64,000 bases of DNA from Adenanthera pavonina (lineage: Eukaryota; Streptophyta; Magnoliopsida; Fabales; Fabaceae), in assembly GCA_026686845.1 (NCBI GenBank), contig JAIVEN010000012.1, positions 22,384,501 to 22,448,500 of the forward strand. The letters are read 5' to 3'. This document shows, piece by piece, positions 11,484 through 23,430 of the stretch. The notes below the pieces were generated by a model. That model was not told the DNA's origin and made no database searches. It saw nothing but the letters and a program-made list of their open reading frames with translations. The stretch's first letter is position 1, and every line of letters starts with the position of its first letter. Both the position numbers and the translations under genes were made by a program.

Positions 11484-12530
11484 CCTTGCAAGAGAAAAAA
11501 GTTGGTACAATGTAAGAATTCAATATTACTTAAATGACTTACAGAATTCCAAAAGCAGTTCCAATTGTAGAGGTAATAGATTTAAATAACGAGTGACTCA
11601 GAATAAATGGTACAAATTAGTGACTCAGTTTCCGTCAAAACTAATTGTAGATGGAAACATCGTAATATTTATTAATGATTAAAGAGAGGGTCAGATAAAA
11701 ATTTCTAGACTCAATCAGTTAAATACCAATCAATCTTAAACATATTGAAAATCACTAAACTGTGCCAAAAGCACAAGTTAACTAACTGGATCTTTTTGAG
11801 AGACAAATATCTGCAAAGAAATGCACTGATAAAAAAATCTGAGATGCCTTCCTACTGCACCCCCAACCAGCCAAACCCAGCACGAATGTGCCTTAACCCT
11901 CTCCTTTTTCACTTCCTCATACTAGTACTCAAATCAGAGTCAGACAATTTGACATGCATTTTCAGCTCAAAAAACATTAAGCTTAAATTCATCACAACTG
12001 AAACAGTAATCATGCTATGATCAATATATATGAACAGATCCAGTATGCACCAGTAAAACTTCACACAAATGCTTTTCAAAGCTATAGCATATACTCTGCG
12101 AATGTGTGAGCACACTCACACATACGTGTGCAAACTGTTCATAAATATGCACCACTCTTGACATAAACGTCCATATCTAAAATGTTCAGTTTCAGTAAAC
12201 GTGAACATCTGTTTCAGAAGCCACAACAATTAGATCTTAGAAGTCTTGAGTTCAGAGTTCAGGAAACCTCAAGAAAATAGAAAAATAAAATGTAATCACA
12301 AAACATCCATCTTCTTTACTCATCCAAGCCAACCAAAACAAATTCCAACCAGATGTTTATTTATTTTCCAGACTAAAACCACGAGTTGCTACTCAAAAGA
12401 TTCTGACATTGTTATATTGGTCTTGACTAGTGACAACCACAATGCAAAGTGACTGACCTTCACTTTTACAGTCTGATGATGGTTCTCAAGAAGTTATCCT
12501 CAGGTATTAAAACCCAGATCAGACATTGAG
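11484..12530. other. Upstream region of RPC6, probably with a 5'UTR intron
   Basis: The bases just before the RPC6 ATG (TTTTTTCTCTTGCAAG on the minus strand) look like a 3' splice site, so the transcription start is probably further upstream in this stretch. No upstream exon or TATA box could be fixed by eye. No coding sequence is evident. Confidence 0.4.
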
Positions 12531-12540
12531 TCATTCAAGT

Positions 12541-12745
12541 AAAGGTGGAACTAGGCTAGGCTTATGTGGCCGGCCTTATGCTTTAGTCTGGCCTGTTGGC
12601 CTGCATCATGCTCTATTTTAGGCTTAGGCTTGGGCCTTCAAAAGGCTTGGCCTGAAGTCTATTTAAAAGCCTACTAAATTAATAGGCCTTTAAATAGGCT
12701 CGAAGATTTAGATCTTGAAGGCTTTAAATAGGCTTATCTTGACAT
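12541..12745. repeat. Left arm of a possible hAT-like transposon (AGGCCT-rich)
   Basis: Contains many AGGC/GGCC words, including GGCTTGGCCTGAAGTCTATT and AAAAGCCTACTAAATTAATA. The reverse complement of 15003-15041 shows the same order of words (GGC..AAG.CT.TTT.AAA.GCCT...AGGCCT). Such GGCCT-rich subterminal regions are typical of plant hAT elements. The exact outer end and target duplication were not found. Confidence 0.45.
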
Positions 12746-13475
12746 CAAGAAAAACGCAAATAATTGAGGATGTTGTACTTTTAATATAGAGTTGATATTA
12801 TGGATGTATGTGACTGTGGCATAGAATAAAAAATTCAGCCCTTGCTTTGCAAACATATGCCACAAAATAATAAAATACATAACTGTATACAAGCAAAATA
12901 TCTCAAATCATACTATTATTTACAAACAAACATGTAACATAGAGACTTTAACAAGGACTAATGGAAACCCAAACAAACATGAGATTCCAAGAAATTAAAG
13001 TCTGTTTATGTACGAGGCAGCACAACATATGTATACTCAATTAGGTTCTTCCCCTCAATATTTATCATTTTGGCATATCAAACTACATGAATGATTTTGA
13101 CATTTCCTTCTTTGATTGTTCCTCTATTTTGGGGAGAATACTGATGATAAAGATAAATCTTACATGGTAAAGAATGGATTTGCACCTGGACCAGCGTAGT
13201 ACTGTACTGTTTCCTTCTTTGTCACTAGTAAAACTTACATGATGAATATCTCCCAAGAAGTGAGATAAGAACAAGGCCTCAGCCTCAATGATATTATCTG
13301 CACATATAGAATGAATGCATTTTAGAGACAACTAGCAATGCACTAATTAATAGGATACATAGTTTCAAACTTGAATTGAGCATGTTCTGGACAAAAAGAA
13401 ATGTGAAGCTTATTTCTTAATATAAGTTCAATCACAATCAATACGTAGTCAAAGACGATACTACAGGCATCATAC

Positions 13476-14275
13476 CTCATCAGGAGTTACAGGAACATCG
13501 TGATCTGCAGCTTTGGTTATTGGTGTGATTATATTTTCAGACAGATTTTGGTATTTCACCAATCCTGCAATGTGTTAATAACCTATAAATTAAACAGTTA
13601 AGCAGCTTTGAAAAGAAATCTGAAAGGCAAAGATTGAAAGAAAATTCACCATCTGGAAGAACATTGCCACAATATTCTCGGATGCCTTTACTGTAGACTG
13701 TCCATAGAGACGTATCAGTACTCCCAGTCACATATCCTCTAACTGCAAAACAGCCACATTGTTCTGAATCAGTGGCTGCTTGAATCCCCATGCCACTTCC
13801 CAGGAGATATAAATAAAGAAAACATGTAAAACAAGAGGAACAACAATAAAACATAAAGGAACAGAGCGTGCATATCTCTAGCTAAAATACATTTAATCCA
13901 TCATGAAACTGTGACAACAGATCTTTTGTCCTGATCCTTTTCTAATATCTGTACATTAGTCTTCCATAATTACAAAACTAAAGAGCTATGTCAAGATTTT
14001 TCAAGGGCATAATACTTGCTAATTGCGTGTGTGACAGAAAAAAGTGCCATCATTTTATTACATAAAAAATGTGTCTTTCAGGCTACCCAACTCCAAACAC
14101 AATTTGGGTAAAACACAATCTAGGAAACTGAAATTGCATCAAGCAAAACATTAGATAAAATGGCAAATAACTCACCAACAAATTCAACTGGGAACACCGA
14201 ACATTTCCTTGCAATTGTAACATTTTTATAAGGAGCTTATACAACAGCATTGGAAGTTATGTGCTTAGTTGGTTT
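13476..14275 (-). pseudogene. PUR7: PUR7 fragment (SAICAR synthetase), introns retained, with premature stop
   Basis: Three consecutive exons of phosphoribosylaminoimidazole-succinocarboxamide synthase (purine biosynthesis, plastid in plants) can be read. Exon A, about 14275-14176, encodes HITSNAVV, then a TAA stop, then NVTIARKCSVFPVEF. Exon B, 13742-13650, encodes RGYVTGSTDTSLWTVYSKG and YCGNVLPDG. Exon C, 13564-13476, encodes LVKYQNLSENIITPITKAAD and HDVPVTPDE. The splice sites are canonical (GTGAG, GTGAA, GTATG donors; CAG acceptors) and the phases agree, so this is a DNA-level copy and not a retrocopy. Upstream exons (catalytic N-terminus) are absent and the next exon downstream (from 13297) only faintly resembles the family. 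The in-frame TAA in exon A and the truncation on both sides indicate a pseudogene. Confidence 0.85.
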
Positions 14276-14409
14276 GGAAATTGGTTTATACTATCCTACT
14301 AATATACTAAATTGGTTTGGAAATTGGGTCAGGTCGTGACTCACAAGGAGGGGAGGATTTGAAAAAACTTCCTCATCGCAGAAGGAAATTTTAAAGATGC
14401 CAAGAAGGG

Positions 14410-14590
14410 GAGGGTTTGGAAATAAAACACAGAAACAAAGCAAGAGAAATTATGGGGTTGAGAACACATATACCAGTTAAGAGATGAGATCTCAAGAGCA
14501 TCACTACAAACAAATCTGAAAATAAAACACAGACAGAAATAAAGCAAGAGAGACGAGGGAGGGGTTGAGAACACATACAGCAATCTTAGA
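14410..14590. repeat. Short tandem duplication (about 60-base units, spaced 99 bases)
   Basis: GAAATAAAACACAGAAACAA...GGGGTTGAGAACACATA near 14419-14472 is repeated as GAAAATAAAACACAGACAGA...GGGGTTGAGAACACATA near 14517-14578. It lies between the truncated PUR7 exon and the GC-rich block. Confidence 0.7.
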
Positions 14591-14599
14591 ATCGCAGCT

Positions 14600-14875
14600 A
14601 CGGTGGAGGGATGAGATGGAGGCAGCTCGCAGTCGCAACTATTGGAGACGTCGACTGGGAGAGGGAGGCAGTTACAGACTCGCAGCTGGGAGATTGAGGT
14701 GAAGGCTAGTCAGGCGACTGGGAGATGGTGGCGAAGGCGACGCAGAGACAAAGGTGAACGCGACGCAGAGAAGGAGGTGAACCCGACGCGGAGGCGAAGG
14801 CGTTGCGCAGACGCAGGCGAGGACGATGGCTCGTGGCTAGGGTTCTTGAGGCCGTTCCACTTAGATAAGGAGCGA
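14600..14875. other. GC-rich block inside an AT-rich region
   Basis: Strikingly GC-rich and purine-biased (repeats of GGCGAAGGCGACGC-type words) compared with its surroundings. The plus-strand frame at 14642-14878 is open but arginine-rich with no domain, so I do not call it a gene. Similar GC-rich tracts occur near the 5' end of some plant hAT and Mutator elements and in first exons of host genes. Confidence 0.5.
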
Positions 14876-14979
14876 TAACAATTTAGTTTTAGTTATAATA
14901 TTATATTTTATTAATAAATTAATAAAATTAACTTAAATTATATTATATTATAAATTGTTATTATATTAAATATACTAAT

Positions 14980-15001
14980 ATATATATATATATATATATA
15001 T
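14980..15001. repeat. (TA)n microsatellite
   Basis: About ten TA units immediately before the right arm of the possible transposon. Confidence 0.9.
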
Positions 15002-15065
15002 CCAGGCCTGCTACAGGCGTTTCAAAAAGTCTTTGCCTGGTTTATTTTTTAAACAGTGCCTGAAA
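15002..15065. repeat. Right arm of the possible hAT-like transposon carrying the PUR7 fragment
   Basis: CCAGGCCTGCTACAGGCGTT followed by TCAAAAAGTCTTTGCCTGG. Its reverse complement parallels part of 12640-12690. Arms, PUR7 fragment and GC-rich block would together form an element of about 2.5 kb. Confidence 0.4.
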
Positions 15066-15454
15066 GGAATCTGATCTCTTTTCACTCTTACATTTAAGGT
15101 ATTAATTTAAAATTTAATGATTCAATTGATCTAATTGAAATAAAGTCAGTAGTAATATAATTAATAATTTTATATATTATATATTATATAAAAAATAAAA
15201 AAATAAATTTTATAACATAATATTAAAATTTAAATAAGTTAATTTATTTATAATTATATTTTAAATTTAAAATAGTCAACTAATTTTCTATTTTTATATT
15301 ATTTGTTAAATAAATTTATCATTATTAATAATTATATGTTATAATAATACTTATAAAATATTATAATATAAAAAAATTATACAAAAAATAATACTATTTA
15401 GTATTAAAAATAATACTATTTTACCTTAAAAACTAAAAAATATAAAAAAAATTA

Positions 15455-15630
15455 AAAATTTAACTGGTTCCACTAGTTTATAACTAGTTCATTATCAATT
15501 CGTTACCGGTTTAACTGGTTTTCACCGATTTTAAGTTTGCCCGATTTGCCTTTACATCCAAACTAGACTTAGCACAAGTTCCCAGTCCAATCAGTCGAAC
15601 TAGTCAATTCAGTCTAATTTTTAATACTCT
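15455..15630. mobile_element. Remnant end of a CCGGTT-type hAT-like element
   Basis: Contains TTCGTTACCGGTTTAACTGG, TTTTCACCGATTTTAAG and CCAGTCCAATCAGTCGAACTA. These words match the subterminal parts of the elements at 4481-5896 and 44811-45371. The other end was not found; the AT-rich interval 15066-15454 could be its interior. Confidence 0.45.
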
Positions 15631-15951
15631 AGTTCTCCTTCACATATGGATTTAAACCTAGGGAAACAAGTTTTTGGCTCGGTAAAGAGTACAACAAACC
15701 TCAAGCATGATAAGATCATGCAGAATCACATTTCAACATAAGCTTTTGGACACAAAAGTTCTTGTTATAAACTTTAAAACTCTTAATTAATTTTACAGAA
15801 TTTTTAACAAATGGGATCAAGTTAATTATTAAGTTTCAATTAATAATTAATGATAATCAAGTTGTAAGTCAAACGACTAGTATAGAAACAGAGATCATTC
15901 TTAATTTTTTTTTAAATTTTTACAAAATTTCAAACAAACGAGAACAACTTA

Positions 15952-16541
15952 AGGTGTATTTGGGAACTAGTTGGAAAAGTGGTTAAAAATAAAAAATGAG
16001 TTTGATAGAATTATGGATGTGTTTATTTCATTTTCACTTTTCCGTTTGAAAATAATTTTGGGTGCAAAACGAGTTTTCGGAAGAAACAGTTTGATTGTTA
16101 CTTTTCCGTTCGATTTCTTCATTTTTATCTATATTTGTTTTAAAGTCAGATAAAAATAGATTAATAAAAATGAGAAAAAATAGTAAATCTAGGAAAATAA
16201 AATTCCCATAAAATTTCTCCTATCTATTGACAAAAATGTCCCCTTAAAATTTTAATTTTCATAGATCATGACCTGTAAAAAAATATTATATCAGATATAC
16301 TATGTTTCCAATTAAATAAATATAAATTAAATTTTAGTTCAAAGAAATTAAATTAATCATGAAATAGGGTTTAAGTTTAATTTAAAGAAAAATTATGAGT
16401 CTTGTCAAAACCAATTTTCAAATAAATCATCCAAACATAAGCACGTTAGCCCAAAACCAATTTTTATCATAATTACGTTACAAAACCGATTCTACCAAAA
16501 CTCATTTTTAACTAACTAAAAATCAATCAGACCCTTATTAA
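15952..16541. mobile_element. Tourist-type MITE, copy 2
   Basis: Left end TTAAGGTGTATTTGGGAAC. The right end, read on the minus strand, is TAATAAGGGTCTGATTGATT. TTA is present at both edges, which fits a PIF/Harbinger target duplication. The left 450 bases parallel 8131-8480. Non-coding; the frame at 15971-16153 is a chance opening. Confidence 0.55.
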
Positions 16542-17420
16542 GTTTTAATTATCAGTTTACATGGTTGGGTAGGAATCCATATAACTAGAACACAAACAAA
16601 GATCATATTACATGAAAGGCAAAGGAGCACAAATCCCACGGTTTAATCAAAATAAATATTACCATAAGAGGTGAAATCAAGCGTCAAACATCTTAGTCTC
16701 ATAGCTGTCAAACTTATGAGTTTAAGTAAGCTCAAGAGCGAAGGTAAATAAACTCAAGTTTACATACTTCAATATCTAATGAAATATCTAAACCTAGGAT
16801 CAAAAGTACATAAAAACGCACAGTATAAAAGGGGGGAAAGTAATGCACGCACACAAGTCAAAATCCAAGTGTCAAGTAACAACTACTAATAAGATGACAT
16901 GATGTGGCATAATCAAAACACAAATATGAAATATACACCACAAGAATAAAAGCAAAAACATTGAAATTTACTATTCCTCCAAAGCAATCAACAGAACAAT
17001 TTTGCACAACTGCAAGTAAGAAGTGGAAACAAATAAAGGGGCTTGAGGGAACTACTTCAACTCAAGGAGAAGGTAAAAGAAGCGGAAATTGCCTTCCCTC
17101 AATCCCAAACGCACAACAATAAGCAGTTTCTTCCTTCTACAATTTTTTTTAATTTATAATGAATTGTATTTTATTGTTAACCTAGCAAAATCTTGCAGAC
17201 ACCACATCAAATGCTGATTTCACTTACGTTAGGTTAGTATACATGAAAAAGGTTTCAGAAAATGAAAGAAAAATCTTTATTTGGTACACATCATTCAAAC
17301 TTTTTATAAATAAAAAATACCCTTCCCATATTACCCTTCTCTCCTTTTTCTTCTTTCTTTCCATTTCTCTTAAAATAGCTTATTCCTATCAAATATAGCA
17401 TTAGTTTTCTTTTATTTTTA
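16542..17420. other. Intergenic, no gene seen
   Basis: AT-rich with no recognisable reading frame or repeat partner in the window. Confidence 0.4.
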
Positions 17421-17424
17421 CTTT

Positions 17425-17560
17425 GAACAACTACAATATACATGTTTATGCACCTAAGATGGCATCACACCATAGGTGGGACTTAATCCCACAACCTCCC
17501 TTCACTCAAGTAGTACTCGGTGCTACTTGGCCATGCTACAAGACTATTAGACCATTGCCC
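17425..17560 (-). mobile_element. tRNA-derived SINE, copy 1
   Basis: On the minus strand it contains TGGCCAAGTAGC (RNA polymerase III A-box type) followed about 35 bases later by GGGATTAAGTCCC (B-box type). The same arrangement is seen at 34785-34910, with high similarity around the boxes. The tail in minus orientation ends TATATTGTAGTTGTTC. Non-coding. Confidence 0.65.
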
Positions 17561-18061
17561 TTATTTCACTTAGTTGCTTATATAGAGTAGCCTTTTGCTA
17601 TCTCCCCTGTATTTTACAAGCACAGGAGTATAAAAGAATGCCAAATTCATCCCAAGCAAGATGACCGCTCAACAATATCGACCTCCTAATTATAAATCTT
17701 CACTGGCTTCTCATAAATGCAGCAACTATGAAACAAAACCCATGAAATTATAAATAAAGCAAACCAAAACTCGTAGTAAGAACCATAAGGATAGGCATTG
17801 TGAGGTAGACATGAAGGTTACGAGCACCATTGCTCGACTAATAAAAAACAAACAGTTTTGCGACTGAATACTGCAACCGCATCAAATTGCAAATGGGTCT
17901 ATGAACAAAAAACAAATCATCGAAATCTCTCGTAGTGTAATTATACTTTTCTCAGAAATGCAAACAAGGATAAAGTAAGAAAGACCTTATCGATTACACC
18001 GGGAAGATAGTTTACTAAAGGCAAATAACTAGCCAAAACCACCAGGAAGCTCGACCTTACC

Positions 18062-18180
18062 TCTCTGAAACTGTCGGAGCTGTACCTGCTGTGGTTGACA
18101 ATGGTAGCTGGTGTGCTGCTGTGCGAGGAGAATCAGGGGTGCGCAGTTTTGCGAGGAGGAAGGAGAGGGGTTATCTGGAA
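18062..18180 (-). other. Possible 5' exon of an unidentified minus-strand gene
   Basis: A GC-richer stretch that on the minus strand ends in TTTCAGAGAG followed by GTAAGGTCG, a good splice donor. No protein motif is recognisable and the downstream partner exon is unknown. The viral integrant begins directly upstream of it. Offered as a possibility only. Confidence 0.25.
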
Positions 18181-18217
18181 ATTAGAAAATCAAATTAACT
18201 AATTCTGGACCCAGAGT

Positions 18218-18229
18218 TGGTATCAAAGC
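18218..18229 (+). other. Viral tRNA-Met primer-binding site, first copy (one mismatch)
   Basis: TGGTATCAAAGC, one change from TGGTATCAGAGC, the complement of the plant initiator tRNA-Met 3' end. The preceding bases (ACTAATTCTGGACCCAGAGT) resemble those before the second copy (ACTGAGTTCGGGATCTAAAG). Confidence 0.8.
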
Positions 18230-18253
18230 TTAATGCCATAAACAGAACCTTAT

Positions 18254-19453
18254 ATGTTTATGAACGAAGATTCGAGAGAGAACCTTTCTACCATGATTGA
18301 ATTCTCAGAAACTTCATCCTCTACTTCCTTAGAACCTGTTCAACTTTCATCAGCTTTTTCTTTAGAAAAACTTCCTTCTTCTATAAAAAGAACTCTAACC
18401 AGTAAAATAGACAACCTTGTAGAAATCACTCATATCCCATAAAACGTCCGAATTGATAATACTGAAATCCCTCTACTCAGTCCATATGCTATCTTTTCTC
18501 AAGATCGAGCTTATGCTAGATCATTCAGACAGAGAATCTCTCGGATTCTCCATACTTCTAGACCTCATGTAAAAGAATATGTCCACAGTTCCCGTCTAGA
18601 ACAGTGTGGATTAAAGGCCATTACTACTGAACAATATGTTACTCTGGAGATTCCACAACCCCTGATCAATTCGTGGAAACTTCAAGGTTACACTCACCTT
18701 TATGTTGGTGCCATCAGACTTGTTCTTACTCTTCATGGTCACAATAGCATACCAGCCACTACTAGGATTGTCGTGCTGGATTCCACTTATACTTCCTATG
18801 GCAATGCTATAATTGGTGCTCTTCTCACCACCTGTAGCAACGGAAGCGTAGTGATGACTATTGCTCCTAATTTCAACATTAAATTAGATGATGAGACACT
18901 CTCACATCCGTTGAAGGTTCAAATCCAGATACATGGTGCAGAACAAGATCCATGGGCAACCATGGCCACCCTCCATCACTAGATGATCTACAGATTGCAA
19001 GATCATGCAGTAAACTTGGAGTTCCCTAACTCCACCACAGACGCTTTATACATAGTATCCAACCAAGTTGATACCTCGGTGATCCAAATCCCAAGAAGAA
19101 TTCCCAAAGAAAAATTAGCCCAAATCATGCCTCTGGAGTGGATTAATAATTATGAAAAAGAATTTCATTCCTCCAAAAGAGATGTCCACACCATAGACTT
19201 TCCAGTACTAGAAAGACTAGCTGATGGGACTATTAAGTCCACCTTCAATAGGCCAGGCCAAGGTCTTCCGTCTTACAAAGGACAGATCTTAACTATCAAT
19301 CCAGCTTATAAGCACAAGGAGAAAGTCCCGGTGTATTCCGTTGATGCCAGAGCCAAGCCTTGCTTTATAGCCAAAGTACATGGTCACTTCGTATGGGATC
19401 ATGCCCCAAAAGAATATGATCCTGACTGTGGATGTCACGATTGGGATAACTAG
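18254..19453 (+). pseudogene. Viral movement protein region (30K superfamily), interrupted
   Basis: One plus-strand frame is open apart from stop codons at 18440, 18980 and 19451. It shows features of caulimovirid 30K-type movement proteins, which form tubules through plasmodesmata: a core with LYVGAIRLVLTLHG and IVVLDSTYTSYGNAIIGAL near 18700-18815, where the LD (Asp) is the family's conserved residue. The end of the region has a cysteine cluster (CGCHDW). In florendoviruses this domain is the N-terminal part of a long polyprotein. The stops mean it is not expressed as a complete protein. Confidence 0.75.
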
Positions 19454-20650
19454 ACAGGACCTGAGGAAAACCTTCTCCCCATAAATGGAGATTTGTTACA
19501 AAAGCCTTCCTACCATCACAAAAAACCAGACCAGGACGATGATTTTGATCATGGTCCTAAACAAACCTTACCCAGAAAAAAGAGATGGGTAGCTTTTCAC
19601 AAGCCACATCCACCTAAACCAGCAACCTTCCAAGAATTACTTAAAGAGTTAGGTCATCGAACTTAGCCTCTTGTCTTTTTCAAGAACAAATTGAAACTTC
19701 TCTAGTCACTTCACCTGAATCAGTCATAAAACCTATCCTAGAGAAGCCTATACAACCTCTTCTTTGTATAGCCATGATTCGACCAACCTATGAGGAAGAT
19801 TTTCCTCTTCTGGAAAGAAAAATCAATGAAGCCTCTAGATATTCTTCCATACCTTTTATCCAAACTGACCTCAAGGTCCAAAAATCACATCTCGGTCAGA
19901 AGAAGTTCTGAACTAGCATACTGAAAATTCAGTAAGTCAGAACAAGGTCCTTCACAGGATCAATACCAGGCTGGAACAGTTACATGACAAAACAAATGGC
20001 TTTTCTAGTTGTTTAGATTCTCTGGATGAGCGTGTCAAAAATCTTTACATCTATTATTCTAACAAAGCTTAGCAGCTTGATAAAAAGCTTCGGGAATACA
20101 TTGATTCCAGGTATATAGGACCACAGTTCTTCAAGAAGGAACAAGAACTGAAACAGATAAAGGATAAGCTAAAAAGGATTGAAGCAGACTTCAATAAACC
20201 AAAACCTATTTATTCCCAAGATCCTTTATACCACACTCCATTATATAGACCTTCCATGATATCATCCTTACCTATATACCCACAAACTACGAGAGAACCT
20301 TTCCAAGTAAATTACCCAATTTTCCAATAGCTCAGGAAAGCCAGAAAACAACAAGCTCAAAAACCACAACCAATACCACCATCCTACACTCAAGATATCC
20401 AAGTTTCAACACCTTCTACCTCATATATGTCAGAACCTTTACCTCCACAGAAACCTTTAAAAATCCACACACCTCTACCTCCACCCAAAAGATAACGACC
20501 TTCTATGTCTTTATCTAAAGACAAATCTATAGCCACAGTTCGACCAATGTCTGAACCATCCATTGATTATGGTGTTTCTGATTAGGAGTATACCTCAGAG
20601 TCAGAATCATCAGATTCCTCTAAATCTGCTCCAATACAAAAAGGCCCCTT
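19454..20650 (+). pseudogene. Viral linker and coiled-coil region, interrupted
   Basis: Reading-frame pieces with charged and glutamine-rich heptad-like stretches around 20040-20200, followed by a proline-rich stretch around 20220-20520 and a serine/acidic stretch near 20600. Several stops are present. In caulimovirid polyproteins this spans the part between movement protein and coat protein. No catalytic motif is visible. Confidence 0.55.
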
Positions 20651-20651
20651 C

Positions 20652-21600
20652 ATGTTTATGGTGACAATTAATCCTCCTAAAAATCCTCCAGAAACCTCAA
20701 CTACAAAACACCCTGAATCTGCTACTCTTATAGTTGAGGATCCTATTGAATCTGTCCATGGTGTGAATATTCATACTCACAGACCTTCCAATGGTCCTTA
20801 CTTTGCATTTGATGATCTTCCCCAATATAGATGGTGAGAGAAGTTACATGAGTTTGGAGCTTGGCTTGATGTACAAATGAATGAGCCAGAAACCAACAGC
20901 CATGAAGTGTTAACCAACTTTCTTTCCAGGATGACTGGAAATTTGCGTGAATGGTTCACCAGCCTTAGTGAATATCAAAAGATTTAGATGGCTTAGCATG
21001 ATATCCCTACTTTCTTAGGGATTCTCCATAAAGAGTTTATTGGAGATTTTGGCATAATCGACAGATGAGCCAGACAGGATTATTTTGAACTGAAGTGCTG
21101 TTCATTAGAAAGAAGTGATCTTTAGAAGCATTTCAAAAGAATGTCAAAATGTTACTACATGCTGGGAGGAGCCAATGATATTAATCTCATACATGTCTTC
21201 ATTGCTTCGTTGCCAGACAAACTTCAGCCAGAATTGCTGAAAGCTATTAATTCTCTTCAAAGAGAAATGATGCACATATCTCTCGTAGAGATTTATCAAA
21301 TGGCTTTAGCCTCTCTGGATAGATTATGTGAGCAACAAAAGTTTGTCAAAAATGTCTTGAAGGATAAGGCATATCTTTACAAAGTGTGCAAGAGACCTGA
21401 TATGAAGATTAAGTGCAAAGACAAGACTGTTTGTTCATGTCCTTTGAAAAAGAAATCTCATTTATTTACATTCTCAAAGAAGAAATTCTATGCAAGAAGA
21501 CGAAGGAAACCTTTTAGGTACTTCAAACGAAGATCTCCAAAATCACAGAATTAGACAGATGTTATATTTATGGGCAAAAGGAGCATTTTGAAAGAAGATG
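20652..21600 (+). pseudogene. Viral coat (gag-like) region with zinc knuckle
   Basis: Contains a segment around 20850-21300 resembling caulimovirid/retro-element coat proteins (NLREWFTSL near 20940, FIASLPDKLQPEL near 21200). It is followed by a strongly basic tail (about 21480-21545) and a zinc-knuckle sequence near 21560-21605 in which the second Cys position is Tyr. Stops occur at several points before 21141 and at 21552. The role in the virus is genome packaging. This copy is broken. Confidence 0.65.
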
Positions 21601-21628
21601 TCCTAATAGAACGAGAAGAGATATCAAG

Positions 21629-22426
21629 ATGCTTGAAAAACTTCAGAAAACATTGTCATTATCTGCTGATGATGATTTTGAGTCTCTTTATGAAGAACAA
21701 GATTCTCAAAATGATTACACCATCCTTGTTATCCCTCAGACAGATGATTCCAGTTCTGAGGAAGAAGAAGTAATGAGCATCCAGCTTCTAAGTCATCATC
21801 AAATGTGCAATATCAACTTAGTCAACCGATCTTCATTGATGGTGCCTTTAGCCAATGTTAAGATTAACGTACTTGCTGATAAGTACGCCAAGCCTACTCA
21901 GGCTATTGGTTTTCTTGACACAGGATCATGTTGCAGTGTCATGAAACCTCATGTCTTGCCAACTAAAGAATGGATTCCTCACAAGGAATACTTCACAATT
22001 GCTGATAGAAACCCTTTTGTCATCTCCCTAATCTCTCAAAAGAAGATATGTATTCAGTTCTTTCCCAATTGTACTGTCTGGACCAGGGTACTTAAAAGCC
22101 AATTACCCAACAAAGATTTATTAATTGGAATGGATATCTACCACCTTGCTAAAGGGTTACAGATCCTTCCCAAAAGGATTAAGTTTAAATCTTTCTTTTC
22201 TCCATGGGAACCAATTCTTAATCTTTTTGAGCTTCAACAAGTGCCACAAGGATATGATTCACTCAAAGACAAATTATTACCATTATGTCCAGAAAGTCAT
22301 GATCAGTTTGACCATCCCTATCCTCTCTGGAAGAACAAAGATTTCTTTCTCAAACTTCCTTTCAAGAAAAATGAAGATGTCAATCCAACCAAAGCTTCTC
22401 ATCCAGGAATGTCCCAAAAGATTTAG
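21629..22426 (+). pseudogene. Viral aspartic protease region
   Basis: An open segment of 265 codons. After a serine/acidic stretch, a retropepsin-like domain shows the catalytic DTGS near 21920 (FLDTGSCCSVM) and the second conserved element LLIGMDIY near 22120. It would cleave the viral polyprotein. The frame ends with a stop at 22424 and the downstream polymerase continues in another frame. Confidence 0.8.
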
Positions 22427-23430
22427 ATCTTACAAGAGAAGAATATGCTACTCTGCTAGCACAAGGATTAATTGAACATACAAAGTCTCCTTGGGCGTGT
22501 CATGTGTTCTATGTAGAAAAGGATGCAGAAAAAAGAAGGAAAAAGAAGAGGTTCGTGGTGGATTATACACATCTTAATTGTTTTTTATAGGATGATAAAT
22601 TTCCATTACCAAAGATCAACAATCAAACAGTTCATTTGAAAAGAGCAAAAATCTTTTCTAAGTTTGATCTTAAAGCTGGATTCTGGCAGCTTGGAATTCA
22701 TCCTCAAGATCGTTACAAAACATCCTTTTTGTATCTCTAATGCCCAGTACCAATTGAAGGTTATGCCTTATGGGCTAAAACTTGCTCCATCTCTGTTTCA
22801 AAAAGTAATGGTGAGAATATTTGAACCCATTTTACATTCGGCCTTGATTTACATTGATGACATACTTCTGTACTACGAAACAGAAGAGGCCCATAAAACC
22901 CTGCTAGCCCAATTTCACCAGATAGTCCAAGCTTATGGAATCATGTTGTCCTCTACCAAAAGCCAAATGGGTTTACCCCAAATTCAGTTTTTGGGTATGA
23001 CATTTTCCGAAGGTCATTTTCAGCCCAGTCCACATATTGCAAGCCAACTATTAAACTTTCCTAATAGATTAACACAAAAACAAATCCAACAGTTCTTGGG
23101 TATAGTTAATTATATCTGGGACTTCATCCCATATGTCAGCCTATACACAAGCCATTTGTCTAAATTGTTGAAAAAGAATCCTCCATCATGGTCTGAAAAG
23201 TAGACTGAAGCTGTCAAAATGTTAAAGCATAGTACACAGCACCCTCTTCCTTTAAAGATTCATGATAAAGGAAATCTTATACTTCAGACGGATGCAAGTG
23301 AGAATTATTGGGGAGCAGAACTCATTGAAGATGATGATGGCAATAGATATTATTATGCGCATGCCAGTGGGCAGTTCAAAGATTTTGAAAAGCACAACTT
23401 GCTTGCAGATCTCTTATCCAGACCCATCGC
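22427..23430 (+). pseudogene. Viral reverse transcriptase and truncated RNase H
   Basis: Reverse transcriptase motifs appear in order: FSKFDLKAGFWQ near 22660 in one frame, then after a frame change near 22720 VMPYGLKLAPSLFQ and the catalytic YIDD (LIYIDDILLY near 22850) and FLGMTF near 22990. A stop at 23201 ends this part. RNase H starts with LQTDAS near 23283 but jumps from its first quarter directly to the terminal NLLADLLSRP near 23400, so its central part is deleted. The enzyme would copy pregenomic RNA. At least one stop, two frame changes and the deletion disable it. Confidence 0.85.

Noticed and set aside
13083..13331. Minus-strand frame as a fourth PUR7 exon
   Set aside because: It follows a plausible acceptor (CAG at 13300-13298), but the encoded sequence resembles the family only over a few residues and the frame fits poorly.
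14642..14878. Arginine-rich open frame in the GC-rich block
   Set aside because: No domain, biased composition, and both strands are open because of GC content. More likely part of a transposon end.
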